Shown: positions 54,272 to 64,000 of the stretch, piece by piece
How the letters are laid out: the number at the start of each line of letters is the position of its first letter
How positions within the stretch are numbered: position 1 is the stretch's first letter
Source: Gerris lacustris
Taxonomy: Eukaryota > Arthropoda > Insecta > Hemiptera > Gerridae
Direction: 5' to 3'
Assembly: GCA_951217055.1 (NCBI GenBank)
Contig: OX578281.1
Coordinates: 59,770,043-59,834,042, forward strand
DNA length: 64,000 bases
Translations under genes and position numbers: made by a program
The notes under the pieces: generated by a model
Seen by the model: only the letters and a program-made list of their open reading frames with translations
What the model was told of the DNA's origin: nothing
The model's database searches: none

Positions 54272-55108
54272 CAGGCCCCAATTTGTAAATGGGCTAACTG
54301 GGCTATAGCCCATAGGGCGCTAGATTTTGGGAGGCGCAAAATTTTCGAAGGCATTTTTTTTACAAACATTAAATATAACAATCTTCTTTGTTTAAATCAA
54401 ATTATAATTATTATTAACTACGGGAGACATAAAGAGAAAAATAGACCCCAGCACCGGGAAATTCATTCTCCAGTATAGCTCAGTTGGTAAGACCACCTGT
54501 AACGGATCCATAGGAAGCCCGTGGTTCAAGTCAGGTGTATTTTTCTCTGTATGTCTCCCATAGTTAATGATAATTATAATTTGATTTAAATTAAAATTTA
54601 ATCTTTTCGTAGTATGAATACTACCTAAAACTTAAAAATTTGAATCAATCTTAATTGGTGTAGGTCGTGCAGGGTAATAATTTTTCATAAAAGAACTAAA
54701 TTGTTTTTAAAAACGGCAAACGGCTATATTTCGACCCTTCTCCTGGTCATATTCATGCCTAAAACGTCGTTAATTTGATTAGTACATTGATTAAAATATA
54801 TTACATATTATTAATTTTGAATGCAAGAAGTACACAATAAATAACAAATTTTTTTATGTATAATATTGTGTCGCCCTACTGTAATATGTTTTCCACTCTC
54901 AAGGCAAATGTCAAAAAAAGTATACTAATTTTGTTATTGATGAATATACTTTTAATGCTTACACCTTTAAAGCTGGATATACCTTTTCCATATACGTGGA
55001 AGTGTTCATGAGCGTATGAGTTATGTGTCAGCATGTTTGAGTACCATTAAGGGGGGGGGGCGAAGCTGGGAGCAGCTCAGGGCGCCATTCACTTATAATC
55101 CGGGCCTG
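54272..55108. mobile_element. hAT-type element, 837 bp
   Basis: Left CAGGCCCCAATTTGTAAATG; the inverse of the right end is CAGGCCCGGATTATAAGTGA. The flanks CCTTTGAG (54264-54271) and CCTATGTG (55109-55116) match at six of eight bases. The mirror arm of the host foldback shows the original site was CCTATGTG, so this is a diverged 8-bp duplication. TAGGGCGCTAGATTTTGGGA and GGGGGGGGCGAAGC lie near the ends, typical of hAT non-autonomous copies. It contains S4. Confidence 0.78.
54394..54640 (+). mobile_element. tRNA-like foldback element, copy S4
   Basis: Left arm AAATCAAATTATAATTATTA, ACTACGGGAGACAT..AGAGAA; the right arm is its inverse, ending TTATAATTTGATTT. A box TAGCTCAGTTGG (54476-54487) and B box GGTTCAAGTC (54523-54532) lie between. 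The tail TCGTAGTATGAATACTACCT follows. It sits inside the hAT-type element. Confidence 0.8.
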
Positions 55109-55140
55109 CCTATGTGTCACGCTTGGGTGGCACATCCCTT

Positions 55141-56282
55141 AGTGTCTCTCACTTTCACAAATTATTAACAAATACCTTGATATTTTCTAATCATATGGGG
55201 TGGTCATATTAAAGGCAAAATACAAATTAAGAGAAATCTCTAGCAATTTAATTATATACCGTTAAATTAATTATATTTAAAGTTTAATTATATATATATA
55301 TTTAATTAAATACAATACCACTTTGTATATAAGAGATTTTTGTTGAAATTTTTCAGACTGATATTTTTCTTTATAACGCTGTTGCTTACTGTACAAGGTT
55401 GTAGTTTATTAATATTTTGCTATTTAATATATTCAGACAGGGTTAGGTCTAGAGGTTTTTTCGTTGAAAGAAGCCACGTGTCTGCATCAGGATTCAAGCC
55501 TAATTATAAAGTTAGGGACTTTACCGCATTATAACAATGTGGGGGTGGAATATATAGATTACAAAATAAGCAACAAGCAGGTGCAACCACCTGTCTAACC
55601 CCTGGGCTATGCACCCTATCCAACAACTATCCACGCGCCCTGAAAAAAAATAAAGTATTACGCCTTGCTTACTGAAAAACCTATCTTCATATCTATCTGC
55701 TAATTATGTACTATGTACTGAAAAAAGTTAACTTGAACTCTATGTTACGTTTTATTATTAACTCTTTCTGGTTTTTTTTCCCCAACATTATTCGAAGAAA
55801 GTAGGCCCAAGGGTTATTGTTCAAATTAAGTTTCTTCATAAAGGTTTCAAAGCAATTTTGTATTCGATACCTTCATTTTCAGATTCAATTTTCCATTAAG
55901 AGCGTACAATATGTAGAACGCAGGTAGTGAGTTTACTTGCTTATAATGCTTACGGTCAGGTTCGATCAAGTTGCAGCTTGATCTTAAACTAAGTTACGTG
56001 ACTTAGCTACCTACGGATTAAACTCATAATATAGCTTAGAAACCTCTCAATTTTTTGTACTTATACGATCTTTATTAACCAATTTTTTGTAAAAATTATT
56101 ATTATGATGGGTTATGGCCACCGGTCGATAGTACGTGAGAGTAAGGCGTAGTTCGAAGGGATTACTTTAAAGTAAGGAGCAGAAATCTAATTATTCGTAA
56201 TTTACTCACCGAACGAATTACTTTTTAAATAACACCGCGTTGCTTAAAAATGAATTATAATTGACTGAAACCAAAATGCAAT
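55141..56282. other. Intergenic, possible tRNA-related scrap
   Basis: On the minus strand near 55617-55495 there are GGTGCATAGCCCAGGGGTTA (A-box-like) and GGCTTGAATCCTG (B-box-like), but about 100 bp apart, so this is not a tRNA gene. Nothing else is recognised. Confidence 0.35.
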
Positions 56283-56412
56283 TTTTAAGTTTTTGGTAGT
56301 TTTCATACTACTGAAAGTTAAATTTTAATTTAAATCAAATTATAATTATTATTAACTACGGGAAACAGACAGTGAAAAATACACTCCTGTGCCGGGATTT
56401 GAACCACGGGCC
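56283..56412 (-). mobile_element. tRNA-like foldback family, copy S5 (half)
   Basis: TTTTGGTAGTTTTCATACTA (inverse tail), AAATCAAATTATAATTATTA, CTACGGGAAACAGACAG, then the inverse of the B box (GGGATTTGAACCACGGGCC). The other arm is missing. Confidence 0.68.
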
Positions 56413-56732
56413 TCTATAACCAAAATGTTCAATAATAATAATAACCTACGGCACAGGAACTATTATAACATATACGAAATTTTAACTGAATTCCAATTAT
56501 TAGTGCATTAGTATACCTCAGGATTTCATGCAAAAATAGTGTCTATGGAGGTAATCTAAAAGAAATAGCATAATTTGATTCTCCGCGAAAATTGAAACTG
56601 GGTTACAAAGCAGCTTTTAGCCATCATCAGTACCGATTGAGAAAGAAATTGAGTTAAATTTAGTTTTACCTCTAAAAATCGGTGAGTCTACTGCTTGCCG
56701 AAGTCGAATCTTACGATGGTCAAGCCGGGTTT

Positions 56733-57490
56733 AAACGATCCAAGTAACTTTGATCAAATCCACTTGGTCCAAGTGTTTGTGGAACTTTGAAGTAAGGTTT
56801 ATACGATCCAAGTATATTTGGTCCAAGTAACTTTGATCAAATCCACTTGGTCCAAATGTTTGTGGAACTTTGAAGTAAGGTTTATACGATCCAAGTATAT
56901 TTGGTCCAAGTAACTTTGATCAAATCCACTTGGTCCAAATGTTTGTGGAACTTTGAAGTAAGGTTTATACGATCCAAGTATATTTGGTCCAAGTAACTTT
57001 GATCAAATCCACTTGGTCCAAGTGTTTGTGGAACATTGATGCGAAGTAAGGTTTATACGATCCAAGAATTCTCGGTCCAAGTAACTTATATCAAATCCAC
57101 TTGGTCCAAGTGTTTGTGGAACATTGATGCGAAGTAAGGTTTATACGATCCAAGAATTCTCGGTCCAAGTAACTTATATCAAATCCACTTGGTCAAAGCG
57201 TTTGTGGAACATTGATGCGAAGTAAGGTTTATACGATCCAAGTATACTTGATTCAAGTAACTTTGATCAAATCCATTTGGTACAAGTGTTTGTGGAACTT
57301 AGAAGTAAGGTTTACACGATCCAAGTAACTATGATCAAATTCACAGGGTCCAAGTGTTTATGGAACTTTAACGTAAGGTTTTCACGAACCAAGTATTCTT
57401 GGTCCAAGTAACTTTAATTAAATCCACTTGGTCCAAGTGTTTGTGGAACTTTAAAGTAAGGTTAAAGCGATCCAAGAATACTTGGTCCAA
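56733..57490. repeat. 83-90-bp minisatellite built on (G)ATCCAAGT motifs
   Basis: About nine units: ACGATCCAAGTATATTTGGT, CCAAGTAACTTTGATCAAAT, CCACTTGGTCCAAGTGTTTG, TGGAACTTTGAAGTAAGGTT. Units lengthen to about 90 bp in the middle (CATTGATGCGAAGTAAGG). ACTTGGTCCAAGT inside each unit is itself palindromic. A lone motif recurs near 57750 (TTTACACGATCCAAG). Confidence 0.92.
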
Positions 57491-59404
57491 GTAGTTTGAT
57501 AGGTACACTATAAATTAGAGGTGAAATGTTTTCCCCTCTAGAACTTTCCAGTTAAATTTTGCTTATTATGTTTTAAAACAGTGGTGATATATAACCTTCT
57601 AGTAAAGAAAACCCTTTACAACCTCACATCATTATCATATTTTGATAGCCCGTTCTCATAATTTGTTAGGTGGGCGCCATTTTTGTCCACATCTTTGTTG
57701 ACATCCAACAAAGATGTGGATGTCCAAGTTGACTAGGATACCCTGTTTACACGATCCAAGCAGCGTCAAAGTAGAGTCAAAGCTATCTTGGTCCAAGTAG
57801 GGCTTTATGAACGCTAAAAGCTGCTATATTTTAAACCAGTTTCAATTTTTCATGAAGAGATAATTTATGTTATTCCTTTGCATACCTATATGATTCAAAA
57901 ATAAAAATAAATGGTTTTAACTTAGGTATTTTTGACTGAAGAAGCGATACTGACTCTTTTCTTTATATTTTCAGTTTTTCTATTTGCACAAAATTTACAA
58001 CTTTTATGCAAACAGGCCTTCTAATGTAGTGTTTAAAGATTCTATGATTTTATGTTACCTTGTAATGATGTAATCCATTGAAATGTACATTATAAACCAT
58101 CGTATTTGGAGAACTAACGTCATCTTGTTAGATAATAAATCAAATCTTCAAAAACTTAAACAGTTATTGCATCACGGTGAAAGGGTTAAACATTTTTTTC
58201 TGCAAACAACAAGACAAACCCTTTTTAAAATGTAACGCTTGTTAGAATCGTTTAAGAGACAGTACAGTGTGACTAAATCCCCCTCCAATAAAACGGTAGC
58301 CGTAATAAAAAGATTTTTAAGTTTAGGTAAAAAAATGTTTTTACCGTCGTCTAACTTGTTTGTTTTGCTTGGGAACTTAATATGATAAATAAGTTGACTA
58401 GGTAATGGAGAAAGTCGATGACAACCGTACTTAAATAGTTTAGTCTCACTTGTAAAGTATTTAGTCTAGGTAAGGGAAATACAACCTTATTGATAGAGCT
58501 ACCGAAGAATCAAGTCGGCGTTTACAGACGTGCTGTATATTATACACTTAGTTGCAGGTAGTCAGGGGACGTAAGTTGTAAAAATTCAGTGGCGGCACCT
58601 CTTTATAGTATTAAGTAGTTGAAAGGGAAGTTGAACATGTTTTTGGATGGCTAGAAGGCGACACTGCTTGTAAATCATGCGCCACTCATTGTCAAGCTAC
58701 CGGTCTTTTATCTAACTACTGCTCTTTCTCTCGACCCTTTCATCCTTAAGGGAGAGACAGCCCTGTAATAAAATTTAATTGCATCCTTATTCTAAATCGA
58801 GAGCCCTTTCCTTTACAGTAATAAAACTAAGGGTTTTTTCCCCCTCAAAAAAAGTGATGATGTTTTATGAAGTGGAAACATATTTTTTAATACTTTGAGA
58901 AGACATTTTCTAAAAATTTAAAAAACTTTTTTTAAAATCTAATCTACAAAATATTCAAATTCATTCATATTACTGTCATCTTCTTTTTTTTTTTTTAAAT
59001 AATTATTCTCAAGTTGAGTTCCATGTAAAATAAAACATGACACAAGTTTAAATATAGACTAAGTTATATATAACACATAAATTGGATTATCTATAGGTTT
59101 GCAATCATCTAGGCCCTCCACAAACTGTTGCCTCAGAGATTTAGAAGGTCAGTTAGTTAGTTAGTCTATTAACTTGAGTTGTGACTACTCTTAGTCAAGA
59201 AGTGCGGAAAAAATAATAATAAAATTTATCAGTTCTTATTAATTTGCACATTTGATAATTTTTTATTACTTGTCAATGGATCATACTTATCAAAGGTGAG
59301 TAAAATTAACAATAGGTTAATTTAAAAACAAAGTTTTATTTCACCCGTTACGGGCATCATCTGACCTCGAGTCCTTGATTATTGATTATGTTAGACTTTT
59401 ACAT
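57491..59404. other. Intergenic, no gene recognised
   Basis: It contains a hairpin at 57686-57720 (TCCACATCTTTGTTG, five-base loop, CAACAAAGATGTGGA). Otherwise no frame or repeat with clear ends. Confidence 0.4.
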
Positions 59405-59555
59405 ATTGCTTCCGAGCTTACCGAAGGTAACGGAAGCTATGTCATCGTTCTGAAGAACGAAAATATTTTGTGTCTCCGATTTCAATAATTCCAAGACAGA
59501 AATCCGTTTTAGTCATCAAGGAACATTTTTGGTTCCGTGTCTGTCTGTGTTTTAC
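59405..59555 (+). repeat. Family A, 5' fragment
   Basis: TTGCTTCCGAGCTTACCGAA, GGTAACGGAAGCTATG, CCAAGACAGAAATCCGTTTT, TTTTGGTTCCGTGTCTGTCT, then unrelated sequence. Confidence 0.75.
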
Positions 59556-60707
59556 AACGCTTGAATTGAGTGAGGTAAAATCGGCCATTCTTCAGTCCCA
59601 GCAGAGCCGTATTATTCTTATGAAATTATTTTAACCTATGTTTGAAGTAGTACTATCAACTTGAGATTTAGTTCATGATTCCTGACTCTCCGTAAAGTGA
59701 TCATGAGTAAGCTGGGTGCCAAGTTTGATTTTCCATTTCGGATTGTAAAAATACATTCAGATGACTACATCATATGTTCTATTTAGTGTTGCTACTAAAT
59801 AGAACAGTGTAAATAGTTTAGTGCTGCTTCTATCTGTTTAGTTCTCTTCTTAGCTCATCTGAAGTTTAGTCGGAAAAGCTGTGTTGTGGATTGAAAAGCA
59901 GTGTTGGTTATTTGAACAGCTGTAGCTGTAGAAGGAGTTTATAAGTATCGAAATAAGTAATCGTTAACACTGAGGGCTGAACCTGCTGTAGTGTTCGAAC
60001 AACTCTCCCCTAATCCTCGACTATAAAGATCAACTAACGTTATCTAGATCAAGAGCTGGGCGACAGAGGGTGAAATAACTGATGAAAAGTCTCCTTGTAT
60101 TCAACACTGCCGAGTCTATATACGAGCTAGTTTGCAATGATTAGCCTCAACTAGATTGATAACAAAAGATAACTCTTGTTGAAGTAACATTCATATCTGC
60201 TTCATTTTTTGTTTCAAAGATAGCGCTGCGAGCAGATTGTAGGCGTGGTCAGAATATGGAGATGAAAAGATTAAAGCAGAGGGGAAAGGTTTCAAACTTA
60301 ATTGTAATATCTCTATTAGGGACTTGATCCTTACTTAACTAAGTTGACTGTATAATTAAATGATACTTTTGTACTTGTAAATTTGGTTTGTGAATCTCCT
60401 GACGGTATTTTCTAAACAATGAAAAGACAAGGGTAGAATCAGTTGAACGTTTATTATATTCCTGAACTCTACATCGACTCCAGAATATATTATACATTCA
60501 TTGCTAATTATAGGGACCTGGCTATTTCTTTCATTTTATGAAAATTACTTTGGTATAATGAAATGAAAATTTAGGATAGCTATGAGCAGCCAAAATAATT
60601 TTTATATGATTTCCCGACGTATCAGAAACAAATTAAGTTCCTTCTTCAAGGCCACACTGAAGTTAGATCTTCGTCAAGCACGGAAGTTGTAGTAGTTACA
60701 AAAATAG
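59556..60707. other. Intergenic, no gene recognised
   Basis: A 12-bp-arm hairpin (TGTTCTATTTAG / CTAAATAGAACA) lies at 59775-59806. No gene recognised. Confidence 0.4.
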
Positions 60708-61205
60708 ACTGCCAATTAGTGTGGCACATCGCTTCCTATTATTGTCAAGATTATTCAATTTTTCCCCCGTTTTTTAAAACTGCCAAAATTATTTTGATTT
60801 TTTACATTAGTATCAATGTAGCAAAATTTAAAGAGCGCAGACTGTTGAAATTGATCTGGGGTCATCTGCAGGCTACTTTTGACAAATCATCCAAATTTCA
60901 TAAAAATCAGAAAAGTACTTTTGATGATGTAGGTGTAAACAAATGTATGTGGAAGAGAAACAAATAGGCGCAGAAGATTGAAACTTATATAGGTCCAACA
61001 ATAGGTAACTTATGTTATGACTATGACCCACCATCCAAATTTTATTATAATGGGACATGCAGTTTTAATATATGTTTAAAAAATTGAGCTGCAGACCGAC
61101 AGATAGTCCAACAGACAGACAGACTGGAGGATAGACACGGAACCAAAAATGATCCCTGATGTCTAAAACGGATTTCTGTCTTGGAATTTTTGAATTCGGA
61201 TGCCT
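60708..61205 (-). repeat. Family A copy
   Basis: AGACTGCCAATTAGTGTGGC (inverse 3' end), AAAGAGCGCAGACTGTTGAA, AAGAGAAACAAATAGGCGCA, ACACGGAACCAAAAATGATC, to TTTCTGTCTTGGAATTTTTG. The 5'-most block is missing. Confidence 0.78.
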
Positions 61206-61625
61206 GGGATGATATGCGTCAATCAACTATTGCTGGGGCCATATCCCACTAGAGGAGAGTGTAGGCTGTCGTAAATGAACAAGGAGGACATATTGAACCA
61301 TAAAACAAGCAAATCTGTAAAATATGCATTCTTTTTTTTAAATTTTGTTAAGCATTCATTTTTTAAATACATTTATTATCAAAACTGCCCGAACAACACC
61401 TCTGTTGGTGTGTGGAAGTCTAACAAGAACAGATGATATAACTTATGAACATTTATATTCACATCAATATTTTTAAGAATAATTGAAATTATTTCTTTTA
61501 TCAAAAAAAAAAAAAAAAACATTCTGTTAAAAAAAAAATTATGATTTCATCTATCAAAATAATGTATTTTGATAGATGGTGTCATGTCTGACAAACACCC
61601 CCATTTGGCTGAAAGGTTTTATCAT
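61206..61625. other. Intergenic, no gene recognised
   Basis: Poly(A) runs near 61503-61520 and 61529. Nothing else is recognised. Confidence 0.4.
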
Positions 61626-61975
61626 TCAACCCCAGCCCGAGGGAAAATTTCCAAAATTCATTTTATTTCCAAAATTTGGTACATATTCCAGATCGATGAT
61701 TTTCTTTTCGACCAGTTCCCTCACGTGGTGATATTTTATATCTATATGTTTGCTTCTTTTATGGAAGACAGGGTTCTTAGCAAGTTGATTTGAGCTTTGA
61801 TTGTCTACATATAATTTCGTAGGATTTTCAGCCATGTGACCGAAACCGATTTCCTGAAGTAGGTACTTTAAGCTGACGATTTCTCGGCTTGCTTCGGTTA
61901 AAGCAATATATTCGGCTTCCATACTGGATAGGGAAACGAGTTTTTGTTTCTTGGATTCCCAAGATATTGCCCCCC
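61626..61975 (-). pseudogene. Copia-type (Pseudoviridae) RNase H fragment
   Basis: Minus strand: SWESKKQKLVSLSSMEAEYI, ALTEASREIVSLKYLLQEI, GFGHMAENPTKLYVDNQSSN, QLAKNPVFHKRSKHIDIKYH, HVRELVEKKIIDLEYVP. This is the C-terminal RNase H region of Ty1/Copia polyproteins: EAEY, the catalytic D in YVDNQ, and the KHIDIKYHHVRE signature. Sequence before SWESK runs into a C homopolymer at 61971-61989, and after EYVP the frame departs from the family and stops. Only this domain survives, with no LTRs. Confidence 0.88.
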
Positions 61976-63781
61976 CCCCCCCCCCCCCCTTTTTTTAAGA
62001 CTCTAATTCACACTGTCATTGCATGGCTTTCACCCATTAGTTCTTTAAGTTATAGAAATGAAATTTAAAGTAGAAGAATGTAGTTTTCAGATCCCGCAAA
62101 CCCCAAATCTCTATCTATTACATAAGTGTTCAAAAGGTGCGGTTTTTAGAGAATGCGTCTTTTTTTTGGCCCACCCTGTATAATTAATAATTTTGCAGTT
62201 GAAAATTTGTTAGGATATCTCAAATGTAGAAGAGAATATTTAGGAGGTCCCGGCACAACTTATTAAAGATAAGTGTTATCAAGAACCTCGGGAGCTGTAG
62301 GAGACACTCGAGTCACGTGTAGTGTCGGCATGACTTCAAACGCCGTCCTATTTCCTTGTCAAATATTTGTCAGCTTCAAGCTAAAGTCAACATTTCCAAT
62401 AGAATTATCAAAGCGACGCGAGTTTAGGAGGCATGATTAGGACGCGTCGCTCAACAGAGTTCAAACAAAGGATGAATAAAGGAACAAGTTTAATCCTGTG
62501 TGCAGTGGTTTGTATTAAGAGAGGGCACGAGTTCGAGTACGGTACAAGTGAGGTTTTATTTACACTAGAATTATACAACTAGTTGTTAAGTTGTTTTGAT
62601 GTGGAGCCGACTCAGTGTCTTATCTTCACACTGGCTCTTATCATTTCTAGTTTAACTACTCACTAAAATTATTATCTCAAACATTATAAGTAATATAGAA
62701 ACAATCTTAACTCAAAACTAAAACAGGTGTGTCTATTATTTGGAAAGAAATGATATAGATGGATGTCGAAGCTCTGTCGTAAAGCGGATTAAGCCTAATT
62801 TCAAAACAGCATGAACAATCAATGGTAACATATCCATAAAAATAATAAAAGTAAAATTGAGACACAGACAAAAAACACCTCCCTCCGGGCATGTCTTCCT
62901 GTAGGTGTTAACTAGCTGCTTTCCCGTACTTCGTTACAGAGTGTGCTATTTTACAAGATTTTGGTCCGTAGGTAAAACCAAGGACCCTTATATTTTCCTG
63001 CGTGTGTCTGTCCGTCCGTCCTGTCGCGTGCTCTCACGGCTACACCTTTCGTCCGATCACTTTGAAATTTGGCATGTATGTGTCTTGTACCTACCCACAT
63101 ATTTTAAAAATATAGCGACTTAAAAAAAATATTTTTCAAAAAAATTAGGATAAAAAAACTTAAGGGTTAAAAATTTTACATTTTTTTTCGACATCGTGAG
63201 GGGTATCATTTCAAAGGGTACGTCGAGCTGATTACAAAAATATATAATTATTTGGTTATAACTTTGATAGGGCGAGCGTAGGCAAGTTTGAAGTGGGTGT
63301 GAAACTTGTCCCCCCTTCTATCTCGCTTATGTGAAGTGCAAAAAATCTGAAAAAATTCCTGAACATTCTTCGACCAAAAGTAATGATACCACTTTTTGGA
63401 AATTTCGAAAAAAAAAAAAAAAAAAAATTTTTTTTTATTGACAAAATACGTTTTTTTTTTTATAATTATGGTCTTTTCGATGTATTTATATGGTTGCAGT
63501 GCGGTTCAGCGGCTAAAAAATACTTTATTAGAGTGTGTTTTGAGAATATCGGACCCTTAGAATAGTTCAAAGTAAGCTTTTTAGTATTTTTAAAGAACAC
63601 TGTTTATACACTTTACAGTTTAACACTATTATATAGTGTTGCCTACGGACCCTCGCTGTGTGCTGACTAGCACACACTTGACCTGTTTATTTTAATCTGT
63701 TGTTTGTTGTGTTCGGGTCAAATCTTGCAACTGAATTTTAAAGGAATTATCCTCAACCGATTGAATTGAAATTTTGCAATC
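61976..63781. other. Intergenic, no gene recognised
   Basis: It starts at a poly(C) run (61971-61989). GGCCCACCCTGTATAATTAA at about 62168 resembles termini common in insect DNA elements, but no partner is seen. GGTCCGTAGGTAAAACCAAG near 62963 and TGCCTACGGACCCTCGCTG near 63641 face each other and may be remnants of an inverted-repeat element of about 0.7 kb containing TGAAATTTGGCATGTATGTG. Confidence 0.4.
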
Positions 63782-63829
63782 ACGTTTAGATTGGATGACA
63801 ATGCATGCATTGTCATCCAATCTAAACGT
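63782..63829. repeat. 48-bp perfect palindrome
   Basis: ACGTTTAGATTGGATGACAA, TGCA, continuing as the exact inverse with no spacer. No neighbouring element explains it. Confidence 0.95.
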
Positions 63830-63951
63830 AACTTAGCTAATCATGGTCAGCTAAGTGACGTCATTCTGAATCCAATATGGCGCATTTAAGTACAGCATTT
63901 AAATAAAAGCTTGTTTTTAAAAATGTTTTTTACTATTAATTTATTTAATGT

Positions 63952-64000
63952 ATTGCTTCCAGGCTTGCCGAAGGTAATGGTAGCATTGTGATCTTTCTAA
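63952..64000 (+). repeat. Family A, 5' end, cut by the window edge
   Basis: TTGCTTCCAGGCTTGCCGAA, GGTAATGGTAGCATTGTGAT. The rest would lie to the right of the window. Confidence 0.7.

Larger units (their letters stand above)
53208..55140. mobile_element. Foldback element (AAGGGATGTG ends) split by two later insertions
   Basis: Outer ends AAGGGAT...GTGCCACGC and GTGGCACATCCCTT are inverses. The arms read ACGCAAGCGTGACACATAGG, AACTGTTCC, CAGACATTACGTCAAA and mirror through GCATCGTCGGGC, GGACCTATACCAGATCAAGA and AGAGACGAGCGTGCTCTCAC around a centre near 54035. The left arm is interrupted by the TAGTCC element at 53215-53794 and the right arm by the hAT-type element at 54272-55108. Removing these in thought leaves about 500 bp of near-perfect foldback. 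Confidence 0.8.

Noticed and set aside
55490..55620. tRNA on the minus strand
   Set aside because: A-box-like and B-box-like words are about 100 bp apart and no cloverleaf forms; at best an old tRNA-derived scrap.
60719..60967. 82-residue frame whose middle resembles the translation of the family A copy at 35040-35252
   Set aside because: The resemblance follows from both being the same repeat; other copies have stops in that frame, so I do not treat family A as coding.
62160..62185. CACCCTGTATA as the end of a mariner-like element
   Set aside because: The word is common in insect repeats, but no inverted partner was found nearby.

Overview
This window looks like nuclear DNA from an animal, most likely an insect; a hemipteran is a guess. 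It is AT-rich, the one recognisable cellular gene has GT-AG introns, and nearly everything else is transposable-element sequence in many decayed copies. I see no prokaryotic operons, no CRISPR and no viral gene set.

The only host gene I can support is the 3' part of a mitochondrial enoyl reductase gene (MECR/ETR1 family), on the + strand from 1409 to 8044. It has three exons (1409-1562, 6332-6509, 7814-8044); earlier exons lie outside the window to the left. Its introns are packed with repeats. The first holds a 5'-truncated LINE (2727-5045) with a 12-bp target-site duplication, which split an older repeat (family C). The second holds a 526-bp hAT-type element with a perfect 8-bp duplication and an internal minisatellite.

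From 8.4 to 64 kb the window is intergenic or deep intronic repeat sequence. In order, the best-supported items are: an RTE-type reverse transcriptase scrap (11.7-12.1 kb); a Harbinger-like element with 29-bp inverted termini and a transposase N-terminus remnant (13.3-14.4 kb); a hAT-type element with an 8-bp duplication containing a second inverted-repeat element (15.3-17.1 kb); a 65-bp satellite array (18.0-19.0 kb); a Jockey-like LINE with an 11-bp duplication (21.0-22.7 kb); a TTA-flanked Harbinger-like MITE (23.2 kb); a TA-flanked MITE (27.7-28.1 kb); 51-, 41- and 44-bp minisatellites; a family of three elements that start TAGTCC and end GGACTA with 3-bp duplications (39.2-41.9, 43.8-45.2, 53.2-53.8 kb); a foldback with a Penelope-like motif (45.4 kb); a 409-bp foldback (49.0 kb); a 1.5-kb hAT-type element (49.9-51.5 kb); nested foldbacks (53.2-55.1 kb); an 83-bp array (56.7-57.5 kb); and a Copia RNase H scrap (61.6-62.0 kb).

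Three dispersed families run through the window: family A (13 copies, about 570 bp, no inverted termini, one copy with a 14-bp duplication), family D (about 450-800 bp), and a family of tRNA-like foldback elements in which Pol III-type A and B boxes sit between long inverted arms. Several insertions interrupt one another, so their relative ages can be read directly. The elements that look least described are the TAGTCC/3-bp family, the tRNA-like foldback family and family A.
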